Made by a program: the position numbers and the translations under genes
Shown: positions 1 through 7,143 of the stretch, in pieces
How positions within the stretch are numbered: position 1 is the stretch's first letter
How the letters are laid out: every line of letters starts with the position of its first letter
Notes under the pieces: generated by a model
The model's input: the letters and a program-made list of their open reading frames with translations, nothing else
What the model was told of the DNA's origin: nothing
The model's database searches: none
From: Bacteroidales bacterium
GTDB lineage: Bacteria; Bacteroidota; Bacteroidia; Bacteroidales; VadinHA17
Direction of reading: 5' to 3'
NCBI GenBank assembly: GCA_017882245.1
Contig: JADGPV010000053.1
Span: forward strand, 1-9,951
Length of the DNA stretch: 9,951 bases

Positions 1-602
1 GCAGTGTTCTGGAGGTTCTCCGTCAGCCGCTTGAAGACCGTATCATTACCATTGCAAGGGCAAGACTGAGCTGTGATTTTCCGGCATCATTCATGCTCGT
101 GGCATCAATGAATCCATGCCCGTGCGGGTTTCACAATCATCCTGACAAAGCATGCACCTGCATGCCCGGTATGGTGCAGAAGTATCTTAACCGCATATCC
201 GGCCCGCTGCTTGACCGTATTGATATTCACATCGAAGTCGTCCCCGTTAACTATGAGAAGCTTGCCGGTGCCGCAAGGACAGAGACATCAGCCGCAGTAC
301 GGGAGAGGGTTGTGAGAGCCAGGACTGTGCAGACGGTGCGCTTCGCCGACGCAGACAGCATTTACTGCAATGCCCAGATGACCTCTTCCATGATACGCCG
401 GTACTGTCATCTTGACGAAGCAGGAGGGAAGCTGCTCAGGGCCGCCATGGAGATGCGCGGCCTTTCAGCCCGTGCTTATGACAGGATATTAAAAGTGGCG
501 CGTACAATTGCCGATCTTGATAACTCGGAAGATATAAGACCGGATCATCTCTCCGAAGCAATAAACTACCGTAACCTCGACCGCGAAGGCTGGGCGGGGT
601 GA
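1..602 (+). CDS. comM: ComM/YifB-family Mg-chelatase-like AAA+ ATPase, C-terminal part (5' end outside window)
   Basis: This is the last 199 residues of an open frame read from base 3 and ending in TGA at 600-602. The start lies outside the window; family members are about 500 residues, so roughly 40% is visible. Seen: the AAA+ core segment VLEVLRQPLEDR at residues 2-13, then FPASFMLVASMNPCPCG, a four-cysteine cluster (C39, C41, C51, C53), and the strongly conserved YLNRISGPLLDRIDIHIEV. The C-terminal Mg-chelatase domain contains SARAYDRILKVARTIADL. Known: ComM of Haemophilus and Vibrio is a hexameric helicase that promotes branch migration during natural transformation; in other bacteria YifB proteins are usually annotated only as Mg-chelatase-related. 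The role in this organism is inferred. The next gene starts 86 bp downstream behind its own candidate promoter, so co-transcription is uncertain. Family assignment is firm; the gene symbol is less so. Confidence 0.93.
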   Translation, partial: SVLEVLRQPLEDRIITIARARLSCDFPASFMLVASMNPCPCGFHNHPDKACTCMPGMVQKYLNRISGPLLDRIDIHIEVVPVNYEKLAGAARTETSAAVRERVVRARTVQTVRFADADSIYCNAQMTSSMIRRYCHLDEAGGKLLRAAMEMRGLSARAYDRILKVARTIADLDNSEDIRPDHLSEAINYRNLDREGWAG

Positions 603-641
603 AAAAAGAAATTAATATTTTTTAACACTGATCTTTTTTGC

Positions 642-649
642 TTATTTTG
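642..649 (+). promoter_or_regulatory. Candidate Bacteroidota-type -7 box upstream of the SiaB-like gene
   Basis: TTATTTTG matches the Bacteroidota -7 consensus TAnnTTTG at all fixed positions but one. It lies about 40 bp before the ATG at 689, leaving a short leader. A T-rich run at 618-623 lies near the expected -33 position but has no clear TTTG at the right spacing. The assignment rests on position and one box only. Confidence 0.35.
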
Positions 650-688
650 CGGCACGGATTAGGTATTTATCCATATCATTCGGAAAAT

Positions 689-1813
689 ATGGAACTAATA
701 AAAAAATTAAGGAATAAGCTGCTGAATGAGCATCTGATGTTTGCTTACCGCGGTGAGGTTACCGGAGACAACTCCGTAGCTCTATTGTTATTGCTCGAAA
801 AAGAGATGGAGTTATCCGAGTTCAGCCTTTTAGGGCGAAAACGACTATTCATGTTCGTCCTGGAAAACCTTCAGAACATTACCAGACATGGCTCAACAGA
901 ACGTGATGAGGTGACATCACTGGTGGTTTATAACAAGACCGCCGACGGTTATACTGTGAGCACCGGCAATGTGTTAAAGAAAAGAGAGATAAAGGGACTC
1001 AGGCAGAACTTGGAGAAGATCAACAGCCTGGATCCTGAAAGTATCAGGGAGGTTTACAAGGCTATGCTTCAGGATTCAAGCATTGGGCACAAGGGCGGGG
1101 CAGGCCTGGGCCTTATTGAGATGGCGCGCAAGACGGGCAACAAGCTTGATTACGACTTTCTCCCCATTGATGAGAGTTATTCTTATTTTATCCTCAGCAA
1201 GACAGTTGATGCAGGAGGTCACGGCATAAACCGGCCGGAAACGGACACTCCCTTTAACGGACAGAAAATTGCCCAGCTTGAGCATATGATGAAGTCGAAC
1301 AATATCTACTTCCTCTGGGCTGGTGTCATGTCACACGCTATAAGCAAAGAACTTCTTAACTTCAGCGAAACTACCATGCTTGAAGCGGAGCAGGAACATA
1401 ACCTCCACAAACGTGTCTTTGCCACCCTCATCGAACTTTTGCAGAATGTTACCCAGCACAGTCCGGGGTTCGAGGCCGAAAAGAATTATGGTGTGCCCGT
1501 GGCAATGATACGGAAGACTTCTTCTTCATATATTATTACTTCAGGGAATCTCATAAGGAAAAGTGAGATGGATCATCTCAGGCAGAAACTTGATCTGGTG
1601 AACAAGTATGATGAAGAGGGGCTGAAAAGCCTTCTTAAGGTAGCCCTTGAAGGTCAGGACATGACACAGATCTCTACAGGTTACATGGGCCTCCTGGAGA
1701 TGGCACGCCGGTCAGGCCAGAAGCTCAGGTATACTTTCGACGAGGTAAATGAGGATTATGCTTATTATGTTCTCACAGTGAGAGTAAGGGCAAAAGGCTT
1801 AAAGGCTCATTAA
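689..1813 (+). CDS. Tandem-domain SiaB-like (DUF6272) GHKL-fold protein
   Basis: The protein has 374 residues in two homologous halves, about 1-173 and 198-366, joined by a Gly/Pro-containing linker. Each half follows the pattern of SiaB-family (DUF6272) proteins. An N-box-like helix is present in each: LENLQNITRHG at 58-68 and IELLQNVTQHS at 248-258. Each half also has a strand ending in STGN or TSGN, a helix with LRQxL, and a C-terminal GLxEMAR segment. The first half keeps a glycine-rich G-box (KGGAGLG, 135-141). In the second it reads STGYMG (329-334), so ATP binding may be lost there. Known: SiaB of Pseudomonas is a kinase/anti-sigma-like partner of SiaC in the SiaABCD pathway. Function here is inferred; no SiaA, SiaC or SiaD homologue is in the window. 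ATG 689 is chosen because an upstream TTG at 638 would put 17 extra residues across the candidate promoter. The 3' end overlaps the convergent lpxH by 41 bp. Confidence 0.82.
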   Translation: MELIKKLRNKLLNEHLMFAYRGEVTGDNSVALLLLLEKEMELSEFSLLGRKRLFMFVLENLQNITRHGSTERDEVTSLVVYNKTADGYTVSTGNVLKKREIKGLRQNLEKINSLDPESIREVYKAMLQDSSIGHKGGAGLGLIEMARKTGNKLDYDFLPIDESYSYFILSKTVDAGGHGINRPETDTPFNGQKIAQLEHMMKSNNIYFLWAGVMSHAISKELLNFSETTMLEAEQEHNLHKRVFATLIELLQNVTQHSPGFEAEKNYGVPVAMIRKTSSSYIITSGNLIRKSEMDHLRQKLDLVNKYDEEGLKSLLKVALEGQDMTQISTGYMGLLEMARRSGQKLRYTFDEVNEDYAYYVLTVRVRAKGLKAH

Positions 1814-2543
1814 TCAGAGTAAGGGTCATACCGTCATACACAGCGTAGCTATTCAGGCTGAACCAGTCACCGAGAATTATCATCCTTCTTCCGTCCTCAT
1901 CCAATGTCAGTGGCAGATGTCTGTGACCATAGATAAAATATCGTGCGTCACATCCTTCGCTGATCATGCTGCGGGTATGTCTGATGAGATCTTCCTTATC
2001 TTCCCCAATGAAAGGAAGCGAAATGTGTTTGGCCAGGCGGCTTTTGTTTGACCAGCTATGGCCAAGTGCCATGCCTATCCCCGGATGCAATGCACTGTAA
2101 GCACTCTGGAGAAATTTGTTATTAAAGACGGCAAGAAGGGCTTTGAAGCCTTTGCTTCTTGTTCCAAGGCCCTCTCCGTGAGCAAGATAAAACACTTCAT
2201 CTCCGATCTTTGTGATGAAGGGCTCATGATGTAATATAACGCCGCACTCCTTAACCAGGTAATCTTTCATCCACAGATCATGGTTACCGGTAAAAACATG
2301 TACGGTAATACCACTGTCAGTTATTGCGGCAAGTTTGCCAAGAAAACGTGTGAATCCTTTAGGTATCACATATTTATATTCCCACCAGAAATCGAAAATG
2401 TCTCCGAGAAGATAGATGGTCTGAGCGTCACGGGATACTTTGTCAAGCCAGGCAACAACCCTGGCTTCGCGCTCACGGGGATCAGACCCGGCGGCCAGTC
2501 CGAGATGGAAGTCAGATGCGAAGTATGTTCTGTTACCTTTCAA
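1773..2543 (-). CDS. lpxH: UDP-2,3-diacylglucosamine diphosphatase (LpxH-type metallophosphoesterase)
   Basis: A 256-residue calcineurin-like phosphoesterase; the E. coli enzyme is 240. LpxH cleaves UDP-2,3-diacylglucosamine to lipid X and UMP at the inner membrane during lipid A synthesis. The metal ligands are all present: DFHLG (D11, H13), GDIFDFW (D48), GNHDLW (N87, H88), AHGEG (H122) and GHRH (H207, H209). The helical lid between about 128 and 190, including HSWSNKSR, fits LpxH rather than a generic phosphoesterase. The start must be the TTG at 2541-2543. The upstream gene's TAG stop is in the same frame only three codons earlier, no ATG or GTG lies between, and any later start would remove D11 and H13. 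It follows the upstream thioredoxin-like gene by 9 bp, so it is probably the last gene of that unit. The C-terminus (LSLLPLLSL) lies in the overlap with the convergent SiaB-like gene and may be a recent extension. Confidence 0.9.
   Translation of the reverse strand: MKGNRTYFASDFHLGLAAGSDPREREARVVAWLDKVSRDAQTIYLLGDIFDFWWEYKYVIPKGFTRFLGKLAAITDSGITVHVFTGNHDLWMKDYLVKECGVILHHEPFITKIGDEVFYLAHGEGLGTRSKGFKALLAVFNNKFLQSAYSALHPGIGMALGHSWSNKSRLAKHISLPFIGEDKEDLIRHTRSMISEGCDARYFIYGHRHLPLTLDEDGRRMIILGDWFSLNSYAVYDGMTLTLINEPLSLLPLLSL
1781..1825. repeat. 10-bp direct repeat (AGAGTAAGGG) at the convergent gene junction
   Basis: AGAGTAAGGG occurs at 1781-1790 and again at 1816-1825, a period of 35 bp. The first copy codes the end of the SiaB-like protein on the plus strand. 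Both copies lie within the lpxH C-terminal codons on the minus strand, in different frames because 35 is not a multiple of three. This could be a trace of a small duplication that extended one or both reading frames, or it may be chance. Confidence 0.4.
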
Positions 2544-2552
2544 TATCCTGTA

Positions 2553-3707
2553 CTATTTGTTGAACAGCTGGTCCATCCTTATCTGCAGGTTCCGGCCAAA
2601 AAGATTGGAGTTTATAATATTACCATCCGGATCGTATAGCAGGTTGGCAGGTACCTGGGTGATATGCATTAACATGGCATATGTAGGATTATCAGGATTC
2701 TCTTCTCTTACGCAGATCCACGGTAACTCTTCATATTTAACGGCATTTTTCCATCTGTTGGCGTCAGCATCAAGGCTGACCTGGTATATTTCCAGGCCTT
2801 TGCTGTGATAGAGGGAATAGAGGGTTTTCAATAAGGGCAGTTCAGCAAGACAGTTTTCTGATGTTGTCGCCCAGAAGGTTACCAGCACATATTTGCCTTT
2901 CAGTGATGAGAGACTGATCATTTTGCCTTCCGGGTCAGGAAGTACCGGGTCGGCTTTCCCCGGATTGACATTCGAAGCCATGCTTGCCAGGCGGTTAATA
3001 TACATCTGGTTAAGTTCAGAGGTTACGTTCTCCTTCAGTGCACGGACATGCCTTGATACAGGATATTTCACGGAAAGCGAGTCGGAAACAATTTTGAGGA
3101 ATTGCAGGTCACGAGGTTGATAAAGCACGTAGGTATTCTCATCGATACGCTGGTATAGTGCTTTTATAGTTGCCAGTGAACTCATGTTCTCAAGGATGAA
3201 TCCAATATTGTATTTTCTCTGGGAATCCACAGCACTGACATAGGCTTTTTCAAGCCCGGCTCCCCTGGTTGCAATCTCTTGGTCAGTAAGGGAAGTATAG
3301 ATCCTGGTAAGTGAATCAAGCTTCACCTTCGTGGTGAAGAGGTGCTGGTCAAGCCTCCTGATCAACTCTGAACCGGGTGAGCCGGCAACCGTGTAATTCA
3401 TAACCATGGGATCTGGCCCGAAGTCGAGGATTATCTTTTCGCCGGGTGCAGCAAGGAGTCCGACAAAGTCGTTTTTGTCAAGCCTGATCTGGAGAAATTC
3501 GGGCCCGGGAAAATCTGTCGTGAATTTGAAGCGTCCCCGTTTTATTGTTGCGGAATCGATGACAACACTCTTGTCAACATCTGACTGATCGAGATATACT
3601 ACTCCTTCCTTAATGTTGCCGAAGGTCCCTTTTATTACCACCTTATCGTCTCTGCCACATCCTGTAACGGCTGCTGCAAGTAAAAGAATCAATACAAACC
3701 TCTTCAT
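2553..3707 (-). CDS. TlpA/AhpC-TSA-like thioredoxin-fold lipoprotein with degenerate active site (SENC)
   Basis: A 384-residue lipoprotein. The signal peptide MKRFVLILLLAAAVTGC ends in a lipobox with lipidated Cys17. Residues about 22-110 form a DUF4369-like beta domain, 110-245 a helical linker, and 255-384 a TlpA/ResA-type thioredoxin fold (PDPEGKMISLSSLKGKYVLVTFWA, then the active site, then cis-Pro motif TQVPANLLYD with P353). Odd: the usual WCxxC is TSENC. The first, nucleophilic cysteine is S283 (codon TCA) and only C286 (TGT) remains, so ordinary dithiol chemistry is not expected. Residues after the lipid cysteine are GRDDK, an acidic pair resembling Bacteroidota surface-export signals. 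The upstream neighbour is a paralogue with an intact WCPPC, 46 bp away; lpxH follows after 9 bp. ATG 3707 is chosen over a TTG at 3731 because it gives a standard signal peptide. A redox-partner, binding or structural role is only inferred. Confidence 0.88.
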   Translation of the reverse strand: MKRFVLILLLAAAVTGCGRDDKVVIKGTFGNIKEGVVYLDQSDVDKSVVIDSATIKRGRFKFTTDFPGPEFLQIRLDKNDFVGLLAAPGEKIILDFGPDPMVMNYTVAGSPGSELIRRLDQHLFTTKVKLDSLTRIYTSLTDQEIATRGAGLEKAYVSAVDSQRKYNIGFILENMSSLATIKALYQRIDENTYVLYQPRDLQFLKIVSDSLSVKYPVSRHVRALKENVTSELNQMYINRLASMASNVNPGKADPVLPDPEGKMISLSSLKGKYVLVTFWATTSENCLAELPLLKTLYSLYHSKGLEIYQVSLDADANRWKNAVKYEELPWICVREENPDNPTYAMLMHITQVPANLLYDPDGNIINSNLFGRNLQIRMDQLFNK

Positions 3708-3753
3708 TATTGATGCTGATTTCTGGTACAAATAAAGTAAAAATAGAGATTAG

Positions 3754-4986
3754 CTACTGTTGACTGAAAAGTTCCTCAAGTTTTTTCTGGAGCATGGGTC
3801 CTCTCAGGTTTGAGGCAATCACCCTTCCTTCACGGTCGATCAGAAAGTTTGCAGGTATCTCTGTGAGTCCGAATCTCTTTACAACTTCCGAGTCACGGTA
3901 CTTAAGGTCGCTCACATGGGTCCATCGTCCGAGTCTGTCATTCCTGATCGCCCCTGTCCAGTCTTCCTTCCTCTGATCGAGTGAAACCTGGAATATGTCG
4001 AAGCCCCGGTAATGGTACATGTCATATAATTTTACGAGGTTGGGGTTCTCTTCCCGGCAGGGGGGGCACCAGGCAGCCCAGAAATCGACGAGCACTATCC
4101 TGCCGCGTTTTGAGGACAATCTTATAGTGTCACCTTCAGGGTCCGGCAAAGCAATGTCTGGTAATAATTCACCTTCCCTTATTGTTCCTCCGGCAATGCT
4201 GTTTATGGAGACTGATTTCCTAAGGCCGGAGACAAAATTATGCAGGTCGAGAACGAGATCAGATTCAGGGTATTTTTCATTAAGAAGGGAATCAACCTTG
4301 TAATAAATCTGAGGATCCTTTGCCGGATCAAAAAGCTGAAGCCCCGGAACAATCTGCTGGTTCAGCAGGTAAATTGAAACCATAGAACTGCTGTTGTCGT
4401 CAAGCATGGTCACAGCCTTCTCACGAAAGCCCGCAACGATATCTGCCGCCCTCCTGTCGAGGCTATCCATTATCAGGGGCAACCTTTTACTCAGGATACT
4501 GTCATTATAGACTTTTGTAAGGCTCTCGAGTTCTTTGATGATAACCTGCTGTTCTTTGCGGAAGTCATTCATAACACCGGTACCTTTTGAGCCGGTCACG
4601 CTTGACGGCGAGCTTAGTGAGTCGCGGGCAGCTGTTACCTTTATCTTTTCACCTGGTGAGGCAAGGATTGTAAGAAAGTCATCGGTTCCTGCGCTCAGCA
4701 TGTAGAATGAAGGCCATTCCGTTTCAGTCCTGAAGGTAAAGTTTCCGTCCTGTCCGGGGATGACCGAGTCTACCGGTTCAAGAACGCCGGGTTTCACTTC
4801 CCTGAGAAGGAGGTATTCTCCATTGCCAATCCCGCTAATGTGACCCGTGACGGTTACACTGTTCTTTCTGCATCCGGTTATAAAAACAACAGGCAGGAAG
4901 AGAAGAATGAAAAAGAAATTCTTCAGGCAGAATATATGTAATATATAAAGCTTTATCCCTTTATTTCGGAGAGGAATATTTTCCAT
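3754..4986 (-). CDS. TlpA-like thiol-disulfide oxidoreductase lipoprotein (WCPPC), DUF4369-type
   Basis: A 410-residue envelope lipoprotein. The signal sequence is long: a hydrophobic stretch at about 23-37 (LKNFFFILLFLPVVFITGC) leads to lipobox Cys39, preceded by about 20 extra residues. The N-terminal DUF4369-like domain spans about 43-120, a helical region 140-260, and a TlpA/ResA thioredoxin domain 272-410. That domain has LPDIALPDPEG, the redox motif FWAAWCPPCREE (C307, C310) and the cis-Pro motif LTEIPANFLID (P378). Known: such proteins reduce or exchange disulfides in the periplasm; in Bacteroidota the DUF4369 fusions are common but their substrates are mostly unknown. It is the first gene of the minus-strand unit and shares its layout with the downstream SENC paralogue, so the pair arose by duplication. 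ATG 4986 is preferred over TTG 4998; the former lies about 45 bp downstream of a perfect -7 box. After C39 come RKNS, with no acidic cluster, so periplasmic retention is more likely. Confidence 0.9.
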   Translation of the reverse strand: MENIPLRNKGIKLYILHIFCLKNFFFILLFLPVVFITGCRKNSVTVTGHISGIGNGEYLLLREVKPGVLEPVDSVIPGQDGNFTFRTETEWPSFYMLSAGTDDFLTILASPGEKIKVTAARDSLSSPSSVTGSKGTGVMNDFRKEQQVIIKELESLTKVYNDSILSKRLPLIMDSLDRRAADIVAGFREKAVTMLDDNSSSMVSIYLLNQQIVPGLQLFDPAKDPQIYYKVDSLLNEKYPESDLVLDLHNFVSGLRKSVSINSIAGGTIREGELLPDIALPDPEGDTIRLSSKRGRIVLVDFWAAWCPPCREENPNLVKLYDMYHYRGFDIFQVSLDQRKEDWTGAIRNDRLGRWTHVSDLKYRDSEVVKRFGLTEIPANFLIDREGRVIASNLRGPMLQKKLEELFSQQ

Positions 4987-5030
4987 ATTCTTAAACAATT
5001 TAAACTCGCACAGGTTTTATTACTGAACTG

Positions 5031-5038
5031 CAAAGATA
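5031..5038 (-). promoter_or_regulatory. -7 box (TATCTTTG) of the lipoprotein/lpxH unit
   Basis: On the minus strand this reads TATCTTTG, a perfect match to the Bacteroidota TAnnTTTG element. Transcription from here would give a leader of about 35-40 nt before ATG 4986. No clear TTTG -33 element lies 19-21 bp upstream, which is common because that box is poorly conserved. It probably drives the two thioredoxin-like genes and lpxH. Confidence 0.6.
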
Positions 5039-5100
5039 CCTAATTTTCAGAGTCCCATAGGCTGAAAGTGAAATTGTTGCATGTTCTTAAATCTGATTTT

Positions 5101-5133
5101 TTTGTGTTTCTTTGCAGAAGGATTTTATTTTTA
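5101..5133 (+). promoter_or_regulatory. Weak candidate promoter for the glycogen operon
   Basis: TTTG at 5101-5104 is followed 21 bp later by TATTTTTA at 5126-5133, which matches TAnnTTTG except at the last base. An alternative -7 box is TTTCTTTG at 5107-5114, one mismatch, without a well-spaced -33 box. Either would leave a leader of about 50-70 nt before ATG 5190. The region is T-rich, so chance matches are likely. Confidence 0.25.
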
Positions 5134-5189
5134 ATATTTTAATAGAGTTTAGTATTAATTTTTATACGGTTTAACTACAACCTAAAACA

Positions 5190-7142
5190 ATGGGATACAT
5201 TAAATTTGATAAGGCTCAGGTAGTTAACCTTGAGTATTCTCTCAGTCGTGAGATATTACGCACCAACAGGTCGGGCAGTTACTCCTGCACGACCATAGTG
5301 AATTGCAATACCCGCAAATACCATGGTTTACTGGTTTGCCCTGTTGATGCACTGGGAGGGGGAAGACATGTTCTTCTATCGAGTCTTGACACAACTGTGG
5401 TCAGTAACGGGCAGAGTTTCAACACAGGTATCCGCAAATATCACGGGGATTATTACAGTCCCAAAGGTCATAAGTATATTGAAGACTTTGATATCCAGGA
5501 CATTCCGGGAATGACTTATAGAGTAGGGAATGTCTTTTTCAAGCAGGAGCGTTTGCTGGTTCACTACGAGGAACAGCTGATGATCAGGTTCACCATCCTG
5601 AATTCGGATGAGCCTGTCAAGCTTCAGCTGAGACCATTCCTGGCATTCCGCAGTATCCATCAGCTGACACATGCCAATATATGGGCAAACACCCGCGTTG
5701 AAGCAGTGCCAAATGGTATAAGGATACGCATGTATGACGGGTTCCCTTATCTCTATATGCAGCTCTCGGGTAAAGCTGAGTACGTGTCGGTCCCTGACTG
5801 GTACCAGGGTGTTGAGTACACTGAGGAACAAAAACGGGGGTATGAATATTCAGAAGACCTCTTTGCCCCCGGATTTTTTGAACTGACAGTCCGCAAGGGT
5901 GATGTCATTGTCTTTTCAGCTTCGACCAATGAAGAACGGCCGGCAGGCTTCAAAACAAAATTCACAAAAACAGTCTCATCAAAGATACCAAGGAGCAATT
6001 TCGGGAACTGCCTTCGCAATGCAGCACAGCAATTCATTGTAAAGAAGGGTAACGATACCAACATCATGGCAGGCTATCCCTGGTTCGGCTCATGGGGGCG
6101 AGATACTTTTATCGCTCTTCCCGGCCTGGCCCTCGCCCGCAAGTCGGAAGACCTTAATGCTGCGGTGCTTGACACGCAGGTACGACGTATGAAGGGAGGT
6201 ATATTCCCGGATACGAGCCGTAATGATAATCCGGCCTTCCACAGCGCCGATGCTCCGCTATGGTTTTTCCATGCACTTCAGAGTTATGGTCTTGAGGACC
6301 GCGAGACCTGGAAACGTTACGGTAATTCAATGAAAAATGTGTTGCAGGCATACCGTAAGGGCACATCCTTCGGGATACACATGAAAGAAAATGGACTCAT
6401 TTATGCTGATGCCCCGGGCAGGGCGCTGACATGGATGGATGCTGTCGTCAATGGCATACCGGTAACTCAGCGCAACGGCTATGCTGTGGAAATTGCTGCA
6501 CTCTGGTATAATGCAGTGCGGTATTCACTTGATTGTGCACGCGCTGCCAGGGACAGGGCTTTTATTAAAGAATGGGAGGCACTGCCGGAGCTGATCCGCA
6601 CATCATTCATTGAGCTCTTCTGGGACGAAGAACATGGATATCTCGCTGATTATGTCAATGATAACGAGAAGAGAAACATGCAGGTGAGACCGAACATGGT
6701 CATTGCCACCTCACTGCCTTACACCATGCTGAACAAGGACCAGATGAAGAGCCTGCTGGATATAGTAAACAGGGTCCTTGTCACGCCCCGCGGCCTGCGT
6801 ACTCTCTCGCCTGCCGAAGAGGGTTACTGCGGTATCTATTGCGGTAATGAGGAGCAGCGCGACAAAGCCTATCATCAGGGTACGGTTTGGCCATGGCTTA
6901 TAGGGCCGTTTTGCGAAGGATGGCTTAGAGTCTATGGCGAAGGCGGCGTATCACGTGTAAGAAAACTTATTACCGGATTTGAGGAGACACTTACCGAAGC
7001 CGGTATATCAACCATCTCGGAGATATATGACGGTGATCCTCCGCATGCACCCAGGGGCGCCATATCGCAGGCATCCAGCGTGGGCGAGGTACTCCGCATT
7101 TACAATCTTCTTGAGACAAAATATAAAGAAAATAAATTATAA
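5190..7142 (+). CDS. Glycogen debranching enzyme (amylo-alpha-1,6-glucosidase, archaeal/bacterial type)
   Basis: A 650-residue cytosolic enzyme predicted to hydrolyse alpha-1,6 branch linkages in glycogen. The N-terminal substrate-binding beta domain (GDE_N type) spans about 15-250 and includes TRKYHGLLV and a ring of aromatic residues near 180-210. The C-terminal (alpha/alpha)6 catalytic domain (GDE_C, GH133-like) spans about 275-640. Its conserved motifs are YPWFGSWGRDTFIALPGL at 296-313, LTWMDA at 413-418, EIAALWYNA at 434-442, YHQGTVWPWL at 561-570 and EIYDGDPPHAPRGAISQ at 611-627, with acidic residues D305, D417 and E611 in likely active-site positions. After SQA the sequence reads SSV where I would expect WSV, a small deviation. 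Length is normal for the short debranching type without a transferase domain. It is the first gene of a three-gene operon, and its TAA is separated by one base from the next ATG, so translational coupling is likely. No signal peptide is present. Confidence 0.94.
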   Translation: MGYIKFDKAQVVNLEYSLSREILRTNRSGSYSCTTIVNCNTRKYHGLLVCPVDALGGGRHVLLSSLDTTVVSNGQSFNTGIRKYHGDYYSPKGHKYIEDFDIQDIPGMTYRVGNVFFKQERLLVHYEEQLMIRFTILNSDEPVKLQLRPFLAFRSIHQLTHANIWANTRVEAVPNGIRIRMYDGFPYLYMQLSGKAEYVSVPDWYQGVEYTEEQKRGYEYSEDLFAPGFFELTVRKGDVIVFSASTNEERPAGFKTKFTKTVSSKIPRSNFGNCLRNAAQQFIVKKGNDTNIMAGYPWFGSWGRDTFIALPGLALARKSEDLNAAVLDTQVRRMKGGIFPDTSRNDNPAFHSADAPLWFFHALQSYGLEDRETWKRYGNSMKNVLQAYRKGTSFGIHMKENGLIYADAPGRALTWMDAVVNGIPVTQRNGYAVEIAALWYNAVRYSLDCARAARDRAFIKEWEALPELIRTSFIELFWDEEHGYLADYVNDNEKRNMQVRPNMVIATSLPYTMLNKDQMKSLLDIVNRVLVTPRGLRTLSPAEEGYCGIYCGNEEQRDKAYHQGTVWPWLIGPFCEGWLRVYGEGGVSRVRKLITGFEETLTEAGISTISEIYDGDPPHAPRGAISQASSVGEVLRIYNLLETKYKENKL

Positions 7143-7143
7143 T

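Larger units (their letters stand above)
4987..5189. other. Divergent intergenic region between the lipoprotein unit and the glycogen operon
   Basis: About 200 bp, AT-rich, separating two transcription units that point away from each other. It holds a strong -7 box for the minus unit and only weak candidates for the plus unit. I see no convincing hairpin, riboswitch-like structure or small ORF in it. It is the longest non-coding stretch in the window. Confidence 0.7.

Noticed and set aside
602..623. A-run/T-run inverted repeat after the ComM-like stop as a terminator
   Set aside because: The stem would be only A-T pairs with no GC-rich core; it is not a convincing intrinsic terminator.
638..688. 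Upstream TTG start for the SiaB-like gene, adding 17 residues
   Set aside because: The extension covers the candidate promoter box and does not resemble the family N-terminus; ATG 689 gives a start that matches the second domain's beginning.
3708..3731. TTG start eight codons upstream for the SENC lipoprotein
   Set aside because: ATG 3707 gives a textbook 16-residue lipoprotein signal peptide.
4987..4998. TTG start four codons upstream for the first TlpA-like lipoprotein
   Set aside because: An ATG at 4986 is available and the signal region is already unusually long.
5376..5831. 151-codon minus-strand open frame inside the debranching enzyme
   Set aside because: It lies antisense to a well-conserved domain, has no recognisable motif and no promoter.
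6979..7143. N-terminal extension of the glycosyltransferase overlapping the debranching enzyme
   Set aside because: The extension is out-of-frame debranching-enzyme sequence; ATG 7144 begins exactly at the conserved GT-B first strand.
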